Shown here: positions 36,460-45,288 of the stretch, piece by piece
Layout of the letters: every line of letters begins with the position of its first letter
Position numbering within the stretch: position 1 is the stretch's first letter
From: Aquimarina sp. Aq107
GTDB lineage: Bacteria; Bacteroidota; Bacteroidia; Flavobacteriales; Flavobacteriaceae
NCBI RefSeq assembly: GCF_943733665.1
Contig: NZ_OX030782.1
Coordinates: forward strand, 248,001 to 312,000
DNA: 64,000 nt
Reading direction: 5' to 3'
The notes under the pieces: model-generated
The model's database searches: none
What the model saw: the letters and a program-made list of their open reading frames with translations, nothing else
Told to the model about the DNA's origin: nothing
Translations under genes and position numbers: made by a program

Positions 36460-38190
36460 ATGAATAGAAGAAATTTTTTTGAAAAATCTTTGTTAGTTGC
36501 TGGAGGTTTTATGATTGCTCCCATGTACATCAGCTGTAATAACGATGATGATATGGACATCAGTATTCCAGATCTTAGTACGGATAACTTTTTTGAAGGA
36601 GTAGCAAGTTTTGACCCAACAGATTCTAAGATTATCATATGGACACGATTCACTCCGAATACTGGTAGTTCTAATATTACAATTAATTGGCAAATTGCTT
36701 TAGACCAAAATTTTGATGATGTATTAAGAAGCGGTGAGTTTGTAACTGGAGCGGATAGGGATTATACCGTAGCAATTGATGTTCAAGAATTGCCTTCTAA
36801 TAGTAAATTTTATTATCGATTCTTTGAGTTAGAGACGCAGACTACTTCTGTGATTGGCGAAACAATTACACTTCCTGCAGTGGGTGATACGGTAACAGAT
36901 GTAAAATTGGCTGTTTGTTCTTGTGCAAACTTCGCAGCTGGGTTATTTAATGTGTATGGTGCAATGGCTAGTTCGGAGGCAGATGTGATTGTTCATTTAG
37001 GAGATTACATATATGAGTATGGAGAAGGAGAGTATGGAACTAATGAGAATACTGTAGCTTTAGATAGAGTTCATAAACCGGCAAATGAAATTATATCACT
37101 TACAGATTATCGAGCAAGGTATAAGCAGTATAGAAGTGATGCTCAACTACAATTAGCACATCAAAAAAAGCCATTTATTTGTGTGTGGGATGATCATGAA
37201 GTTACCAATGATGCATATAAAGATGGAGCAGAGAACCATCAAGATTCTGAGGGTTCTTATGAAGTCAGAAAACAAACGGCAATACAGGTATATAGCGAAT
37301 TCTTACCATTACGATCTACTGATCCATCTAAGATTTATAGATCATTTGATTTTGGAAGTGTGTTAAGTTTACATATGCTAGATACACGAATTATAGGAAG
37401 AGATAAACAACTTTCTTACGATGATTTCTTTAGTCCAACTTCAGGATTGGATGCTGTTGCTTTTCAAACAGCACTTCAGGACCCTAGTAGAACTTTACTG
37501 GGATCAGAACAGTTAAGTTGGTTGTCTGGAGCAGTTTCTGCAAGTAATGCAAATTGGCAAGTTTTAGGTCAGCAGGTATTAATGGGTAAGATGTTTATGC
37601 CAGCAGAGCTTTTAATTTTAATAGGAACTCTTGTGGCAGAAATAGGCGCTCTAGGAAGTGCAACTCCAGAGACGGCTTTGGCTTTTCAAACCGCGTTAAC
37701 GGATTTGACAGCTATAAAATCTAGGCTTTTAGCAGGTGATCCGACGCTAACACCAGAAGAGATTACTAGGGTGCAAACAGTTGTTCCTTATAACCTAGAT
37801 GCATGGGATGGATATTTTGTAGAAAGAGAGCAACTTTTTGCTATGTTAGGAGGAAAGAAAACAGTTTGTCTTGCCGGTGATACACATAATGCTTGGTATA
37901 GTGAATTAAAAGATGCAACGGGGAAAGAAATAGGAGTGGAGTTTGCTACATCATCGGTTTCTTCTCCAGGATTCGAAGGCTTTTTAGGAGTTGATGCCAA
38001 TCAAGCTGCAGGTTTTCAGCAAGCCTTAGAGATATTAATAGATGATTTACAATATATGGATGCTACCCAAAGAGGATTCTTACAGGTAACCTTTACACCG
38101 AGTAGTAGTCAGGCGCAATGGAATTTTATAAATACCATAGCTGCTGAAAATTATACAGTAACTGTTGGGGAAACAGTTTCGTATAGCTAA
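36460..38190 (+). CDS. phoD: PhoD-like alkaline phosphatase/phosphodiesterase lipoprotein
   Basis: A 576-residue enzyme of the PhoD family, Ca/Fe-dependent phosphomono- or diesterases. The N-terminus NRRNFFEKS resembles a twin-arginine signal, and Cys26 in ISCNNDDD is a lipobox cysteine followed by an acidic run, the surface-export mark in this phylum. The metal-site motifs are VHLGDYIYEYGEG, VWDDHEVTND and LAGDTHNAW. An extra Ala/Leu-rich helical insert (about residues 380-435) lies before the last metal-binding strand. It probably scavenges phosphate from organic esters outside the cell. It stands alone and ends at 38219-38247. Confidence 0.92.
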   Translation: MNRRNFFEKSLLVAGGFMIAPMYISCNNDDDMDISIPDLSTDNFFEGVASFDPTDSKIIIWTRFTPNTGSSNITINWQIALDQNFDDVLRSGEFVTGADRDYTVAIDVQELPSNSKFYYRFFELETQTTSVIGETITLPAVGDTVTDVKLAVCSCANFAAGLFNVYGAMASSEADVIVHLGDYIYEYGEGEYGTNENTVALDRVHKPANEIISLTDYRARYKQYRSDAQLQLAHQKKPFICVWDDHEVTNDAYKDGAENHQDSEGSYEVRKQTAIQVYSEFLPLRSTDPSKIYRSFDFGSVLSLHMLDTRIIGRDKQLSYDDFFSPTSGLDAVAFQTALQDPSRTLLGSEQLSWLSGAVSASNANWQVLGQQVLMGKMFMPAELLILIGTLVAEIGALGSATPETALAFQTALTDLTAIKSRLLAGDPTLTPEEITRVQTVVPYNLDAWDGYFVEREQLFAMLGGKKTVCLAGDTHNAWYSELKDATGKEIGVEFATSSVSSPGFEGFLGVDANQAAGFQQALEILIDDLQYMDATQRGFLQVTFTPSSSQAQWNFINTIAAENYTVTVGETVSYS

Positions 38191-38218
38191 GAATGTTTTT
38201 GTTTATAAGTATTTAGTC

Positions 38219-38247
38219 AAAACGCAACCTAAATAAGGTTGCGTTTT
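38219..38247. terminator. Bidirectional intrinsic terminator
   Basis: AAAACGCAACCT (38219-38230) and AGGTTGCGTTTT (38236-38247) form a perfect 12-bp stem with a 5-nt loop and A/T flanks. It lies between the convergent PhoD gene and the hypothetical gene at 38277. Confidence 0.88.
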
Positions 38248-38276
38248 CTTTATGAGAATATCAGAAAAAAAAGATA

Positions 38277-39857
38277 TTATTCTACACTACAGTTCGTTAA
38301 CTCTTTACAGAAACGAAGTAAATCTTCTTGATTGTTTTTATACTCTTTATTTGCTACTTTTTCTTGAACGATGGTACATCCTTCTGCTAATTTGGTAAGA
38401 TTCTTTTTAAATCCAAAAACATAACCAGTTGACATAGTGGATTTACCTTTTTCACTTCCTGTAGGAAGAATTACTAGTTCTTTATTGTTAAATAGATATA
38501 AGTTTATTTTTTCAGATTCAAATAAAACTTTGCATAGTTTGTCTGTTGCCCCGCCAAGTATCATTTGACCAGCATCTACCTCCCCATTTTTAATAGAAGA
38601 TTCTTTGAATTTTATATTTCTGTAATGATCTCCATCAACGAAAACAAGTTCTTTACACTTTTTAGCTTTTCGAACCCGAGTCCCAAAAGGTTTTCCGTTC
38701 TGATCGTATTCTACAGTTTTTAGACTGTAGGCAATTTTACTAATATCTGAGGTTTTGATGTCTACAAGGGTAGTGTCATTTTCTTTTGTTATTAAATACG
38801 CTTGATTAACTTCTATATCTGTACTGATATCATTCTGATCTTCTTCTTCTTCTTGATTGCTTAGGTCTTCAGTTACAACTTCAAAATGTCTAGATTTTGT
38901 TTCATTTGCTTTAAACTTCTCAATCAGTTGATCTGCAATTCTATTAAAGTATTTACCATCACTTTTGTCATAATCATTGTCGATTATTTTCTGCGCATAT
39001 TCTTTAACTTTTTCAGGCTCATCTAGGTAATAATAGATTTTAGCGATGTTGTAATAACTCGCATATCGCACTTTACGTATTTTCCTTTTCTTGCCTTGGT
39101 AATTCGGGATTACGCTATTAAAATAGTCGATTACAGGTTGTACTTCGGTTTTGAGAGAATCAATAGATGCATTGTATTTCATTTTCTCAAAAGCAGATTG
39201 TAGTGTTTGATATGCTTCTTGATGCTTCGCAAATTCAGGATGTTTTTTAGACCTTAGAATCCAGAAAAATTCTCTTTCATGAGATTCAATGTCATAACCA
39301 TATGTACTAGTAAGGTGACCTCTGGCAGAGCTTAAGAATTGTGATTTGTGGCTGCTTTTGTATTTATCTCTTAGATTATATCGGTTGTTGTTGTAGTAAT
39401 CTTGTGCTTTTTTATAGGTGCTAAATTCTCCACTGGTATGAGTTTCACTTTCAGAATAGCTTTTTTCATAAGCGTTAGCATTTGTTGCGTTATTAACCGA
39501 TAATGTAGCAGATGATGCGTAGTTTACATTGGCAGTGTATGTGTAGCTTACAGATAATACTTTACCGTCTTTGTCCTTTTTTTCGTGTTTTTCTTTTTTA
39601 ATATCAACGGTTCCAATTTTGGTGCCGTGAAATTTGTAGTTGATATCTAAAGTTCCTCCTGTTTTTACTTTAGAAAATCCAGGGATGGTTATAGAACTTG
39701 TATTTATAGAATATGTTCTTTTACTATCATCAAGGATAGGCTTAGAAGGTAGGTTTACATAAGAAGTCTTGAAATTTTCTCGATCTATATTGGCACTTTG
39801 AGCAAAGGATATAGTACATAAGAGTGATGCAATACAAGAAAGTAGTGTTTGTTTCAT
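38277..39857 (-). CDS. Secreted hypothetical protein
   Basis: A 526-residue protein that I do not recognise. A signal peptide (MKQTLLSCIASLLCTISFAQ) is followed by a strand-rich region (about 40-135), a long charged helical region with TPR-like character (about 150-325; YYNIAKIYYYLDEPEKVKEYAQKI is the clearest, near 266-289), an acidic stretch (EEEEDQ near 336-341), and a beta-rich C-terminal domain. It resembles Bacteroidota periplasmic proteins of unknown function. It stands alone between two terminators. Confidence 0.72.
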   Translation of the reverse strand: MKQTLLSCIASLLCTISFAQSANIDRENFKTSYVNLPSKPILDDSKRTYSINTSSITIPGFSKVKTGGTLDINYKFHGTKIGTVDIKKEKHEKKDKDGKVLSVSYTYTANVNYASSATLSVNNATNANAYEKSYSESETHTSGEFSTYKKAQDYYNNNRYNLRDKYKSSHKSQFLSSARGHLTSTYGYDIESHEREFFWILRSKKHPEFAKHQEAYQTLQSAFEKMKYNASIDSLKTEVQPVIDYFNSVIPNYQGKKRKIRKVRYASYYNIAKIYYYLDEPEKVKEYAQKIIDNDYDKSDGKYFNRIADQLIEKFKANETKSRHFEVVTEDLSNQEEEEDQNDISTDIEVNQAYLITKENDTTLVDIKTSDISKIAYSLKTVEYDQNGKPFGTRVRKAKKCKELVFVDGDHYRNIKFKESSIKNGEVDAGQMILGGATDKLCKVLFESEKINLYLFNNKELVILPTGSEKGKSTMSTGYVFGFKKNLTKLAEGCTIVQEKVANKEYKNNQEDLLRFCKELTNCSVE

Positions 39858-39951
39858 GAAATATGGGGTTTTAAAATAAAGGTGCGAAAATAGTTAAAAA
39901 AATGTTAACAGATGTGTTTGGTTATAATTTTTAGAGTTTTTGTAAAAAGAA

Positions 39952-39984
39952 AAAGCGTGTTTATTTTTAAAATAAACACGCTTT
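39952..39984 (-). terminator. Intrinsic terminator of lysS
   Basis: AAAGCGTGTTTATTT (39952-39966) pairs with AAATAAACACGCTTT (39970-39984), a perfect 15-bp stem. On the minus strand a T-rich run follows. It begins 18 bases after the lysS stop. Confidence 0.88.
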
Positions 39985-40002
39985 CATATATAATTAAATG
40001 AT

Positions 40003-41712
40003 TTATTCTGCCAATTCTACGATTAGGCTATCATCTGTTTTAGTAACTTTAGTAAGACCTAGCTTAGAAAGTCCTTTCATACCCTTATCCCAAGCTTTAT
40101 TACTTAAACCAGAAGCTGTTTTTAGATCAGCTAAAGGCATGCTTTGTTCTTTCTTGATAATTTCAAAAATAGCTTTTTCATTATCATTAAGAGATTCTAT
40201 AATATTTGCCTGTGCGGTTCGCACCTCTGGTCGCATCTGTGGGAAGAATAGCACCTCTTGTATAGATTGGTTATTAGTTAGATACATAATCAATCGATCC
40301 ATACCGATTCCCATTCCGGATGTAGGAGGCATACCATATTCTAGGGCTCTGATAAAGTCGTTATCGATAAACATTGCTTCGTCATCACCTTTTTCACTTA
40401 GTTTTAATTGTGCTTCAAAACGTTCTCTTTGATCGATAGGATCATTAAGCTCAGAGTATGCATTGGCAATCTCTTTACCACAAACCATTAGTTCAAAACG
40501 TTCTGTAAGATCTGGATTGTCTCTATGTTCTTTGCATAAAGGACTCATCTCTTTTGGGTAATCAGTAATAAATGTTGGTTGGATGTAATTTCCTTCACAC
40601 TTCTCACCAAAAATTTCATCTATTAGTTTTCCTTTACCCATGGTCTCATCTACTTCGATTCCCATACCTTTAGCAGCTTCACGAATTTCTTCTTCAGATT
40701 TTCCTGTGATATCAAATCCAGTAAAATGTTTTATAGAATCGGTCATCGTTACACGAGCATAAGGAGTCTTAAAGTTGATTTTATGTTCTCCAAATGTAGC
40801 ATCTGTAGTTCCGTTTACTGCGATAGCACAATGTTCTACTAGATTTTCTGTAAACTCCATCATCCAGTTGTAGTCCTTATAAGCTACATAAATTTCCATG
40901 GCGGTAAATTCTGGATTATGGGTACGATCCATTCCTTCGTTTCTAAAGTTCTTAGAAAACTCATAGACACCTTCAAAACCACCAACGATTAATCGTTTTA
41001 GATATAACTCATTAGCAATACGCATATATAAAGGAATATCTAGTGAGTTATGATGTGTTATAAATGGACGTGCAGAGGCACCACCAGGTATCGGTTGTAG
41101 GATAGGTGTTTCTACTTCAAAATATCCTTTGGTATTAAAAAACTCACGCATCGCGTTAAAAAGCTTTGTTCTTTTTACAAATACATCTTTAACGTGAGGG
41201 TTTACTACTAAATCTACATAACGCTGACGGTATCTCAATTCTGGATCTGTAAAAGCGTCATACACTTTTCCATCAGAATCGGTTCTAGGTTGAGGTAATG
41301 GTTTTAGTGTTTTACTTAATAATGTAAAGTCTTTAACCATTACAGTTTTTTCTCCTACTTGTGTAGTAAAAAGTTCTCCTTCGATACCAATAAAATCACC
41401 TATGTCTAATAATTTTTTATAGACCTCATTATACTTAGTTTTATCATCACCTGTACAGATTTCATCTCTATTAAAATACACCTGTATACGACCATTAGAA
41501 TCTTGTACTTCTGCAAAAGAGGCTTTTCCTTGGATACGTCTAGACATTAGCCTACCAGCAATAACTACCTTTTTTCCTTCTTCATATTTCTGTTTGACAT
41601 CGTCAGAAGTGTGGTCCACCGGAAATAAAGCTGCCGGATATGGATTAATCCCTAGATCGCGTAGGGTGTGTAGTTTCTCTCTTCTTACAAGTTCTTGTTC
41701 TGATAATTGCAT
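40003..41712 (-). CDS. lysS: Lysyl-tRNA synthetase, class II
   Basis: A 569-residue class II synthetase that charges tRNA-Lys. An N-terminal OB fold binds the anticodon (about 55-150; VVIAGRLMSRRIQGKASF). The catalytic core follows with RYRQRYVDLVVNP (motif 1 region), FEVETPILQPIPGGASARPF, the motif 2 part NFRNEGMDRTHNPEFT, and the motif 3 part PPTSGMGIGMDRL. The C-terminal 75 residues (after VRTAQAN) are an extra helical extension seen in Bacteroidota LysS. It is transcribed alone from a clear promoter at 41764-41734. Confidence 0.97.
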   Translation of the reverse strand: MQLSEQELVRREKLHTLRDLGINPYPAALFPVDHTSDDVKQKYEEGKKVVIAGRLMSRRIQGKASFAEVQDSNGRIQVYFNRDEICTGDDKTKYNEVYKKLLDIGDFIGIEGELFTTQVGEKTVMVKDFTLLSKTLKPLPQPRTDSDGKVYDAFTDPELRYRQRYVDLVVNPHVKDVFVKRTKLFNAMREFFNTKGYFEVETPILQPIPGGASARPFITHHNSLDIPLYMRIANELYLKRLIVGGFEGVYEFSKNFRNEGMDRTHNPEFTAMEIYVAYKDYNWMMEFTENLVEHCAIAVNGTTDATFGEHKINFKTPYARVTMTDSIKHFTGFDITGKSEEEIREAAKGMGIEVDETMGKGKLIDEIFGEKCEGNYIQPTFITDYPKEMSPLCKEHRDNPDLTERFELMVCGKEIANAYSELNDPIDQRERFEAQLKLSEKGDDEAMFIDNDFIRALEYGMPPTSGMGIGMDRLIMYLTNNQSIQEVLFFPQMRPEVRTAQANIIESLNDNEKAIFEIIKKEQSMPLADLKTASGLSNKAWDKGMKGLSKLGLTKVTKTDDSLIVELAE

Positions 41713-41733
41713 AATGCTGCCGTTTTAAGCGTG

Positions 41734-41764
41734 CAAAGATACGAAGTATGAGATAATCTTTCAA
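41734..41764 (-). promoter_or_regulatory. Promoter of lysS
   Basis: On the minus strand TTG (41764-41762), 20 bases, TATCTTTG (41741-41734), a full match to the Bacteroidota consensus. The leader before ATG 41712 would be about 16 bases. Confidence 0.7.
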
Positions 41765-42092
41765 TTGATTTTTAAGTATAGTATTGCTTTAGTTTTTCTA
41801 TTTAATAATATAGAGGTTCTGAATACCGAAATATAGGATTGATGTGGTTAAACAAGATTTTTTTGAAAAAAAAGTAAAAAGTAGAGGTAACATATCGATT
41901 TGTAATGACACATACTTATATAAACAAAACTTAACGGGGTAAAATTTAAAAGAGGAAGAAATAATATAGGAGGATTTTTTTGACAAAAAGGTTTGTTATT
42001 AAGGATTTAATCAGTTGTAGAATAGTGTTTTCTTCAAGTTGTCAACAATCTGTCATTTGAGCTTCATGATCATCTTATTCATATTATATTTG
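41765..42092. other. Intergenic region between lysS and the C-tract
   Basis: About 330 AT-rich bases without a credible gene. Short frames on both strands do not look like proteins. The region may hold remains of a lost gene, since a terminator-like hairpin stands further on at 42200 with no gene before it. Confidence 0.4.
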
Positions 42093-42138
42093 CCCCCCCC
42101 CCGCTACCGCTACCGCTACCGCTACCGCTACCGCTACG
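42093..42138. repeat. C10 tract followed by GCTACC hexamer repeats
   Basis: Ten C (42093-42102) are followed directly by five perfect GCTACC units (42103-42132) and a sixth, GCTACG (42133-42138). The stretch is almost pure G+C in an AT-rich surrounding. Homopolymer and hexamer tracts of this type change length by replication slippage. It lies 122 bases upstream of the ATG at 42261, outside any gene seen. Confidence 0.95.
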
Positions 42139-42199
42139 TCTTTGACTAGTGGCGTTCTGAGTGAGCGTGGGATTACCAAAAAAAAGATAAATAGTAAAA

Positions 42200-42237
42200 A
42201 ATCAGTTATGATGTCTCAAGTTGTAGCTGGTTTTTTT
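42200..42237 (+). terminator. Terminator-like hairpin upstream of the TPR/TonB-C gene
   Basis: AATCAGTTA (42200-42208) pairs with TAGCTGGTT (42224-42232) with two G-T pairs, followed by T tracts. TTGTAGCTGGTTTTTT at 42221-42236 is identical to 43484-43499 downstream of the same gene. It may end a lost upstream gene or act as a leader attenuator. Confidence 0.45.
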
Positions 42238-42260
42238 AAAGAAAATTATAGAATAGTACA

Positions 42261-43397
42261 ATGAGGATATATACTTTATTATTGATGGTGTTGATTTCTC
42301 AACTCGTATCAGGTCAGGATATTCAGGAAGTTTTGAAAAATGATATTTGTGATTGTTTAGGTCAGCTGTTTAAAAGTGGTAAAGCAAACAAAGAGAATAA
42401 TTCAGTATTAGAAGAATGTTTAAGTAAAAAAATAAATTCATACACTACGGAATTTAGAGAAATACTTATTAAGGAAAGATTTGCTCAAAAAAATGACAAA
42501 ACTTTTGCTTCACAGTATAAAATTAACCCAGAAAATCTTAATGCGTTTATTGCAGGACATCAAGATTACTTTGTAACCGAGTGCCAACCTTATTATTGGT
42601 ATGTAAGTGCCAAAAGAGCTAAAAAACTGATCAATATTCGGTATACTGTAGATGAAAAATATCTTAATTCGATATCAAAAAAGATAAGGAAAGGGAAACA
42701 TGAAAAAGAACATCTATATCAACGAGCATTGATATACATGTCTCAAGGGAAATTTGAAAAAGCAAAAGCAGATTTTTATACGTACCAAGAAGATAACCCT
42801 GAAGATGATAAGATAACCTATCATCTCGCTTGGGCTTGTGAGCTTAATGGGGAATATGGCATAGCAAAAGCTTGGTATGAGCAGATGATTAAGAAAAACA
42901 ATCATTTTGATGCAATATTAGGACATTCTATAGTAAATAGAAGAATACGGGATAATGCTCGCATGGATTCACTTGCTACATACTTAGCGTATCTTAGAAT
43001 GAATAAATCCACAAATAAAATTAAAAACGGTGAAATTTTAGCAGACAAAAAATCAATAGAATACCCAAAACCTAAAAGTTGTAAAAATCTAACAAACAAC
43101 GAAGAGGTGAAGAAGTGTTTTTCTACTTATTTTAAAAATTTTGTAGATACGAATTTTGATTATAATGTGATGGAGTATGCTAATTTACCGTTAGGAGTGC
43201 ATCGTATTTTAAGTAGATTTAAAGTCTCAAAAACAGGTAGGATTATTGATGTTTTTGTTCAACACGATAATCCATACATTGTAAATGAAATTACTAGGAT
43301 TCTTTATTCTATACCTATTTTGGAGCCTGGTAAAGCCGATGGTGAGCCAGTAGATGTTAAATACTCATTTCCATTAACTTTACAAAGTTCTGAATAA
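42261..43397 (+). CDS. Secreted TPR protein with TonB C-terminal-like domain
   Basis: A 378-residue protein with a signal peptide (MRIYTLLLMVLISQLVSGQ). Two or three TPR-like repeats lie about residues 145-230 (RALIYMSQGKFEKAKADFYTY is the clearest). The last 75 residues (RFKVSKTGRIIDVFVQHDNP, then ILEPGKADGEPVDVKYSFP) have the pattern of a TonB C-terminal domain. The transmembrane and proline-rich parts of a real TonB are absent, so it cannot transduce energy by itself. The domain may bind TonB-dependent receptors or serve assembly. It is flanked by repeats on both sides. Confidence 0.72.
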   Translation: MRIYTLLLMVLISQLVSGQDIQEVLKNDICDCLGQLFKSGKANKENNSVLEECLSKKINSYTTEFREILIKERFAQKNDKTFASQYKINPENLNAFIAGHQDYFVTECQPYYWYVSAKRAKKLINIRYTVDEKYLNSISKKIRKGKHEKEHLYQRALIYMSQGKFEKAKADFYTYQEDNPEDDKITYHLAWACELNGEYGIAKAWYEQMIKKNNHFDAILGHSIVNRRIRDNARMDSLATYLAYLRMNKSTNKIKNGEILADKKSIEYPKPKSCKNLTNNEEVKKCFSTYFKNFVDTNFDYNVMEYANLPLGVHRILSRFKVSKTGRIIDVFVQHDNPYIVNEITRILYSIPILEPGKADGEPVDVKYSFPLTLQSSE

Positions 43398-43408
43398 AAC
43401 CCCCACTA

Positions 43409-43429
43409 GCGCTCGTTTGTAACGAGTGC
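43409..43429. repeat. Short palindromic element, possible REP
   Basis: GCGCTCGTT (43409-43417) and AACGAGTGC (43421-43429) pair with one G-T pair around TGT. The G+C-rich palindrome starts 12 bases after the stop of the preceding gene, in an otherwise AT-rich spacer. It is a candidate member of a dispersed family; only a genome search can show that. Confidence 0.5.
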
Positions 43430-43467
43430 CAATAAAGATTGGTGGGTAAGAGTAAATAAATGTTAAT

Positions 43468-43499
43468 AACCAGTTACATTGATTTGTAGCTGGTTTTTT
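43468..43499 (+). terminator. Terminator of the TPR/TonB-C gene
   Basis: AACCAGTTACA (43468-43478) pairs with TGTAGCTGGTT (43485-43495) with one G-T pair, followed by T. Its right half matches the hairpin at 42221-42236 exactly. Confidence 0.7.
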
Positions 43500-43536
43500 G
43501 TTTTGTGAAGGAGTATTTTATTAAAGAAATATCGGG

Positions 43537-43594
43537 CTTTGGCTGTGCTCAGTCCTCTAATTACGTTTATTCCGAACCCTGAGCAGAGCCTAAG
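43537..43594. repeat. Imperfect inverted repeat, REP-like
   Basis: CTTTGGCTGTGCTCAG (43537-43552) and CTGAGCAGAGCCTAAG (43579-43594) are complementary at 14 of 16 positions, with a 26-base spacer. The CTGAGC / GCTCAG arms resemble the dispersed repeat with arms of the TCGACTGCGCTCAG type that is common in Bacteroidota intergenic regions; that likeness is from memory. Confidence 0.6.
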
Positions 43595-43599
43595 GGTGA

Positions 43600-43971
43600 A
43601 GTGTATACATCCATACGAAATTCGATAATGATTTTATGGTACTAGTTTTAGGGGTTAAACTTCTCTTAGCTATTGTGCAGTCATAGAATAACTAAGATTC
43701 TAAAAGGCAATTTCCTGTAGTTGTTAACAACAATATTAAGATTGTAAACTATTTTCTTCTTTTTTAACATTTTATTTAATTAAGGATCAGTACATTGCAT
43801 TATGTAACACAAAAAGTGTACAACGAATGCTATGGGGATAGCAGCATTGTAATTTTTATAAAAATCAAATATTTGTTTATCGTAATACAGTAGAGAAGGA
43901 CGTCTACTGGTATACAATAGTTTTATAAAAGTTAACAATATAGTTGTATTTAACCAACAAAAAAGTAATCA
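43600..43971. other. Intergenic region upstream of the PD40 gene
   Basis: About 370 AT-rich bases with no credible gene on either strand. It should contain the promoter of the gene at 43972, but no clear TTG / TAnnTTTG pair was found. Confidence 0.4.
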
Positions 43972-45156
43972 ATGACATTGCAAAAAAACCTTTTGGGGCT
44001 GGTTTTTTTCTTTCTTTTGAATTCAACATTTTCTCAACAAAAGCAATTAGCAATAGCTAATGAAACTCAATACGAGTATGCTTCTTTAGAAACAGCCAAC
44101 TTAAAAAATAATAATGCTACTCCTATGGTAGCTGTATCATCAATCCGTTCAGAAAACTCATTAGAGACTAAGGGACATAATTTTATGTCAGAGGATTTGT
44201 CTACAGAATCGGGTACTTCGGCAAATTTTATCATAGAATCATTGCCGATTAATTCTAAAAACTCGGATTATGCACCTAGTTTTTATAAAGGTGAATTGGT
44301 ATTTGCTTCTTCTCGTAATGCCAAGTCTATGTCCGTAATACTTCAGGAAAAAACAAATGAACCTTTTCTGGATTTGTACAGAACCAGTAAAAACATTCCA
44401 GACAAAGGAATAGAGAAACTAAAAGGAGCTATTAATACCAAGTTTCATGAATCTTCGGCTGTTTTTAGCCCAGATGGAAAAACGGTGTATTTTACTAGAA
44501 ACAATTACTCTAAAAGAAAATTTAAAAGAAATACCAAAGGCTGCGTATTATTAAAAATATACAAAGCAACGTACGAAAACGGTAAATGGAAACATGTAAA
44601 AGAACTTCCATTTAACAGCGATGAATACTCTACTGCGCATCCAGCATTATCTCCAGATGGTAAATACCTTTACTTTGCCAGTGATATGCCAGGAAGTTAT
44701 GGTAAATCAGATATTTATGTAGTAGCAGTTAATGAAGATGGAAGTTACGGCACTCCAGAAAACTTAGGAGGTCTTATTAATTCTGCCGGGAGAGAAACGT
44801 TTCCACACGTGAGTGACACAGGTAAATTGTTTTTTGCTAGTGATGGACACGTAGGTTTTGGTGGTCTTGATATTTTTATGGTATTACCGAATCAACAACG
44901 TTCTGGTTGGCAAGTGTATAATATGGGAGCACCAATTAATAGTGCAGCAGATGATTTTACCTTTATTATTGATGAAGAAAACAAAATGGGATATTTTGCT
45001 AGTAATCGTGGAGGTGGTAGTGGAGGAGATGATATCTATGGTTTTAGACAGATGATCTCATTAGAAAAGTATAGAGATTATATGCCTAAGGTTAAACATA
45101 AGATCAAAAGACATATGGATATCAAACCTATTTCTGAGGAGATTACATCTTTCTAA
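43972..45156 (+). CDS. PD40/TolB-like beta-propeller secreted protein
   Basis: A 394-residue protein with a signal peptide (to about residue 22). PD40-type propeller blades follow: ESSAVFSPDGKTVYFTRN, AHPALSPDGKYLYFASDMPG with GKSDIYVV, FPHVSDTGKLFFASDGHVG with GGLDIFMV, and MGYFASNRGGGSGGDDIYGF. This order is typical of the propeller that precedes OmpA domains in Bacteroidota gliding and T9SS proteins, but no OmpA domain is attached and the protein ends about 35 residues after the last blade with a basic tail. It probably sits in the periplasm and binds a partner. It may be a lone relative of the PorE-type proteins. Confidence 0.82.
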   Translation: MTLQKNLLGLVFFFLLNSTFSQQKQLAIANETQYEYASLETANLKNNNATPMVAVSSIRSENSLETKGHNFMSEDLSTESGTSANFIIESLPINSKNSDYAPSFYKGELVFASSRNAKSMSVILQEKTNEPFLDLYRTSKNIPDKGIEKLKGAINTKFHESSAVFSPDGKTVYFTRNNYSKRKFKRNTKGCVLLKIYKATYENGKWKHVKELPFNSDEYSTAHPALSPDGKYLYFASDMPGSYGKSDIYVVAVNEDGSYGTPENLGGLINSAGRETFPHVSDTGKLFFASDGHVGFGGLDIFMVLPNQQRSGWQVYNMGAPINSAADDFTFIIDEENKMGYFASNRGGGSGGDDIYGFRQMISLEKYRDYMPKVKHKIKRHMDIKPISEEITSF

Positions 45157-45288
45157 TAGAAAATAATCAAAACCAACTGTTCTTTAAGAATTGTTAAACA
45201 GGGGATTTTTCTGTTAAAAAATAACAATTAACATAGATTGAAATTGTAAACATAATATATTGTTGTTATTAACCTTTACAAATATATT

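Noticed and set aside
42093..42138. GCTACC array as a CRISPR or as coding Gly-Ser repeats
   Set aside because: The units are contiguous hexamers without spacers, so it is not a CRISPR. A Gly-Ser reading on the minus strand has no surrounding open frame.
45157..45288. Promoter of the GG-leader peptide
   Set aside because: Several TTG triplets are present, but no TAnnTTTG at the right distance, so no promoter is called.
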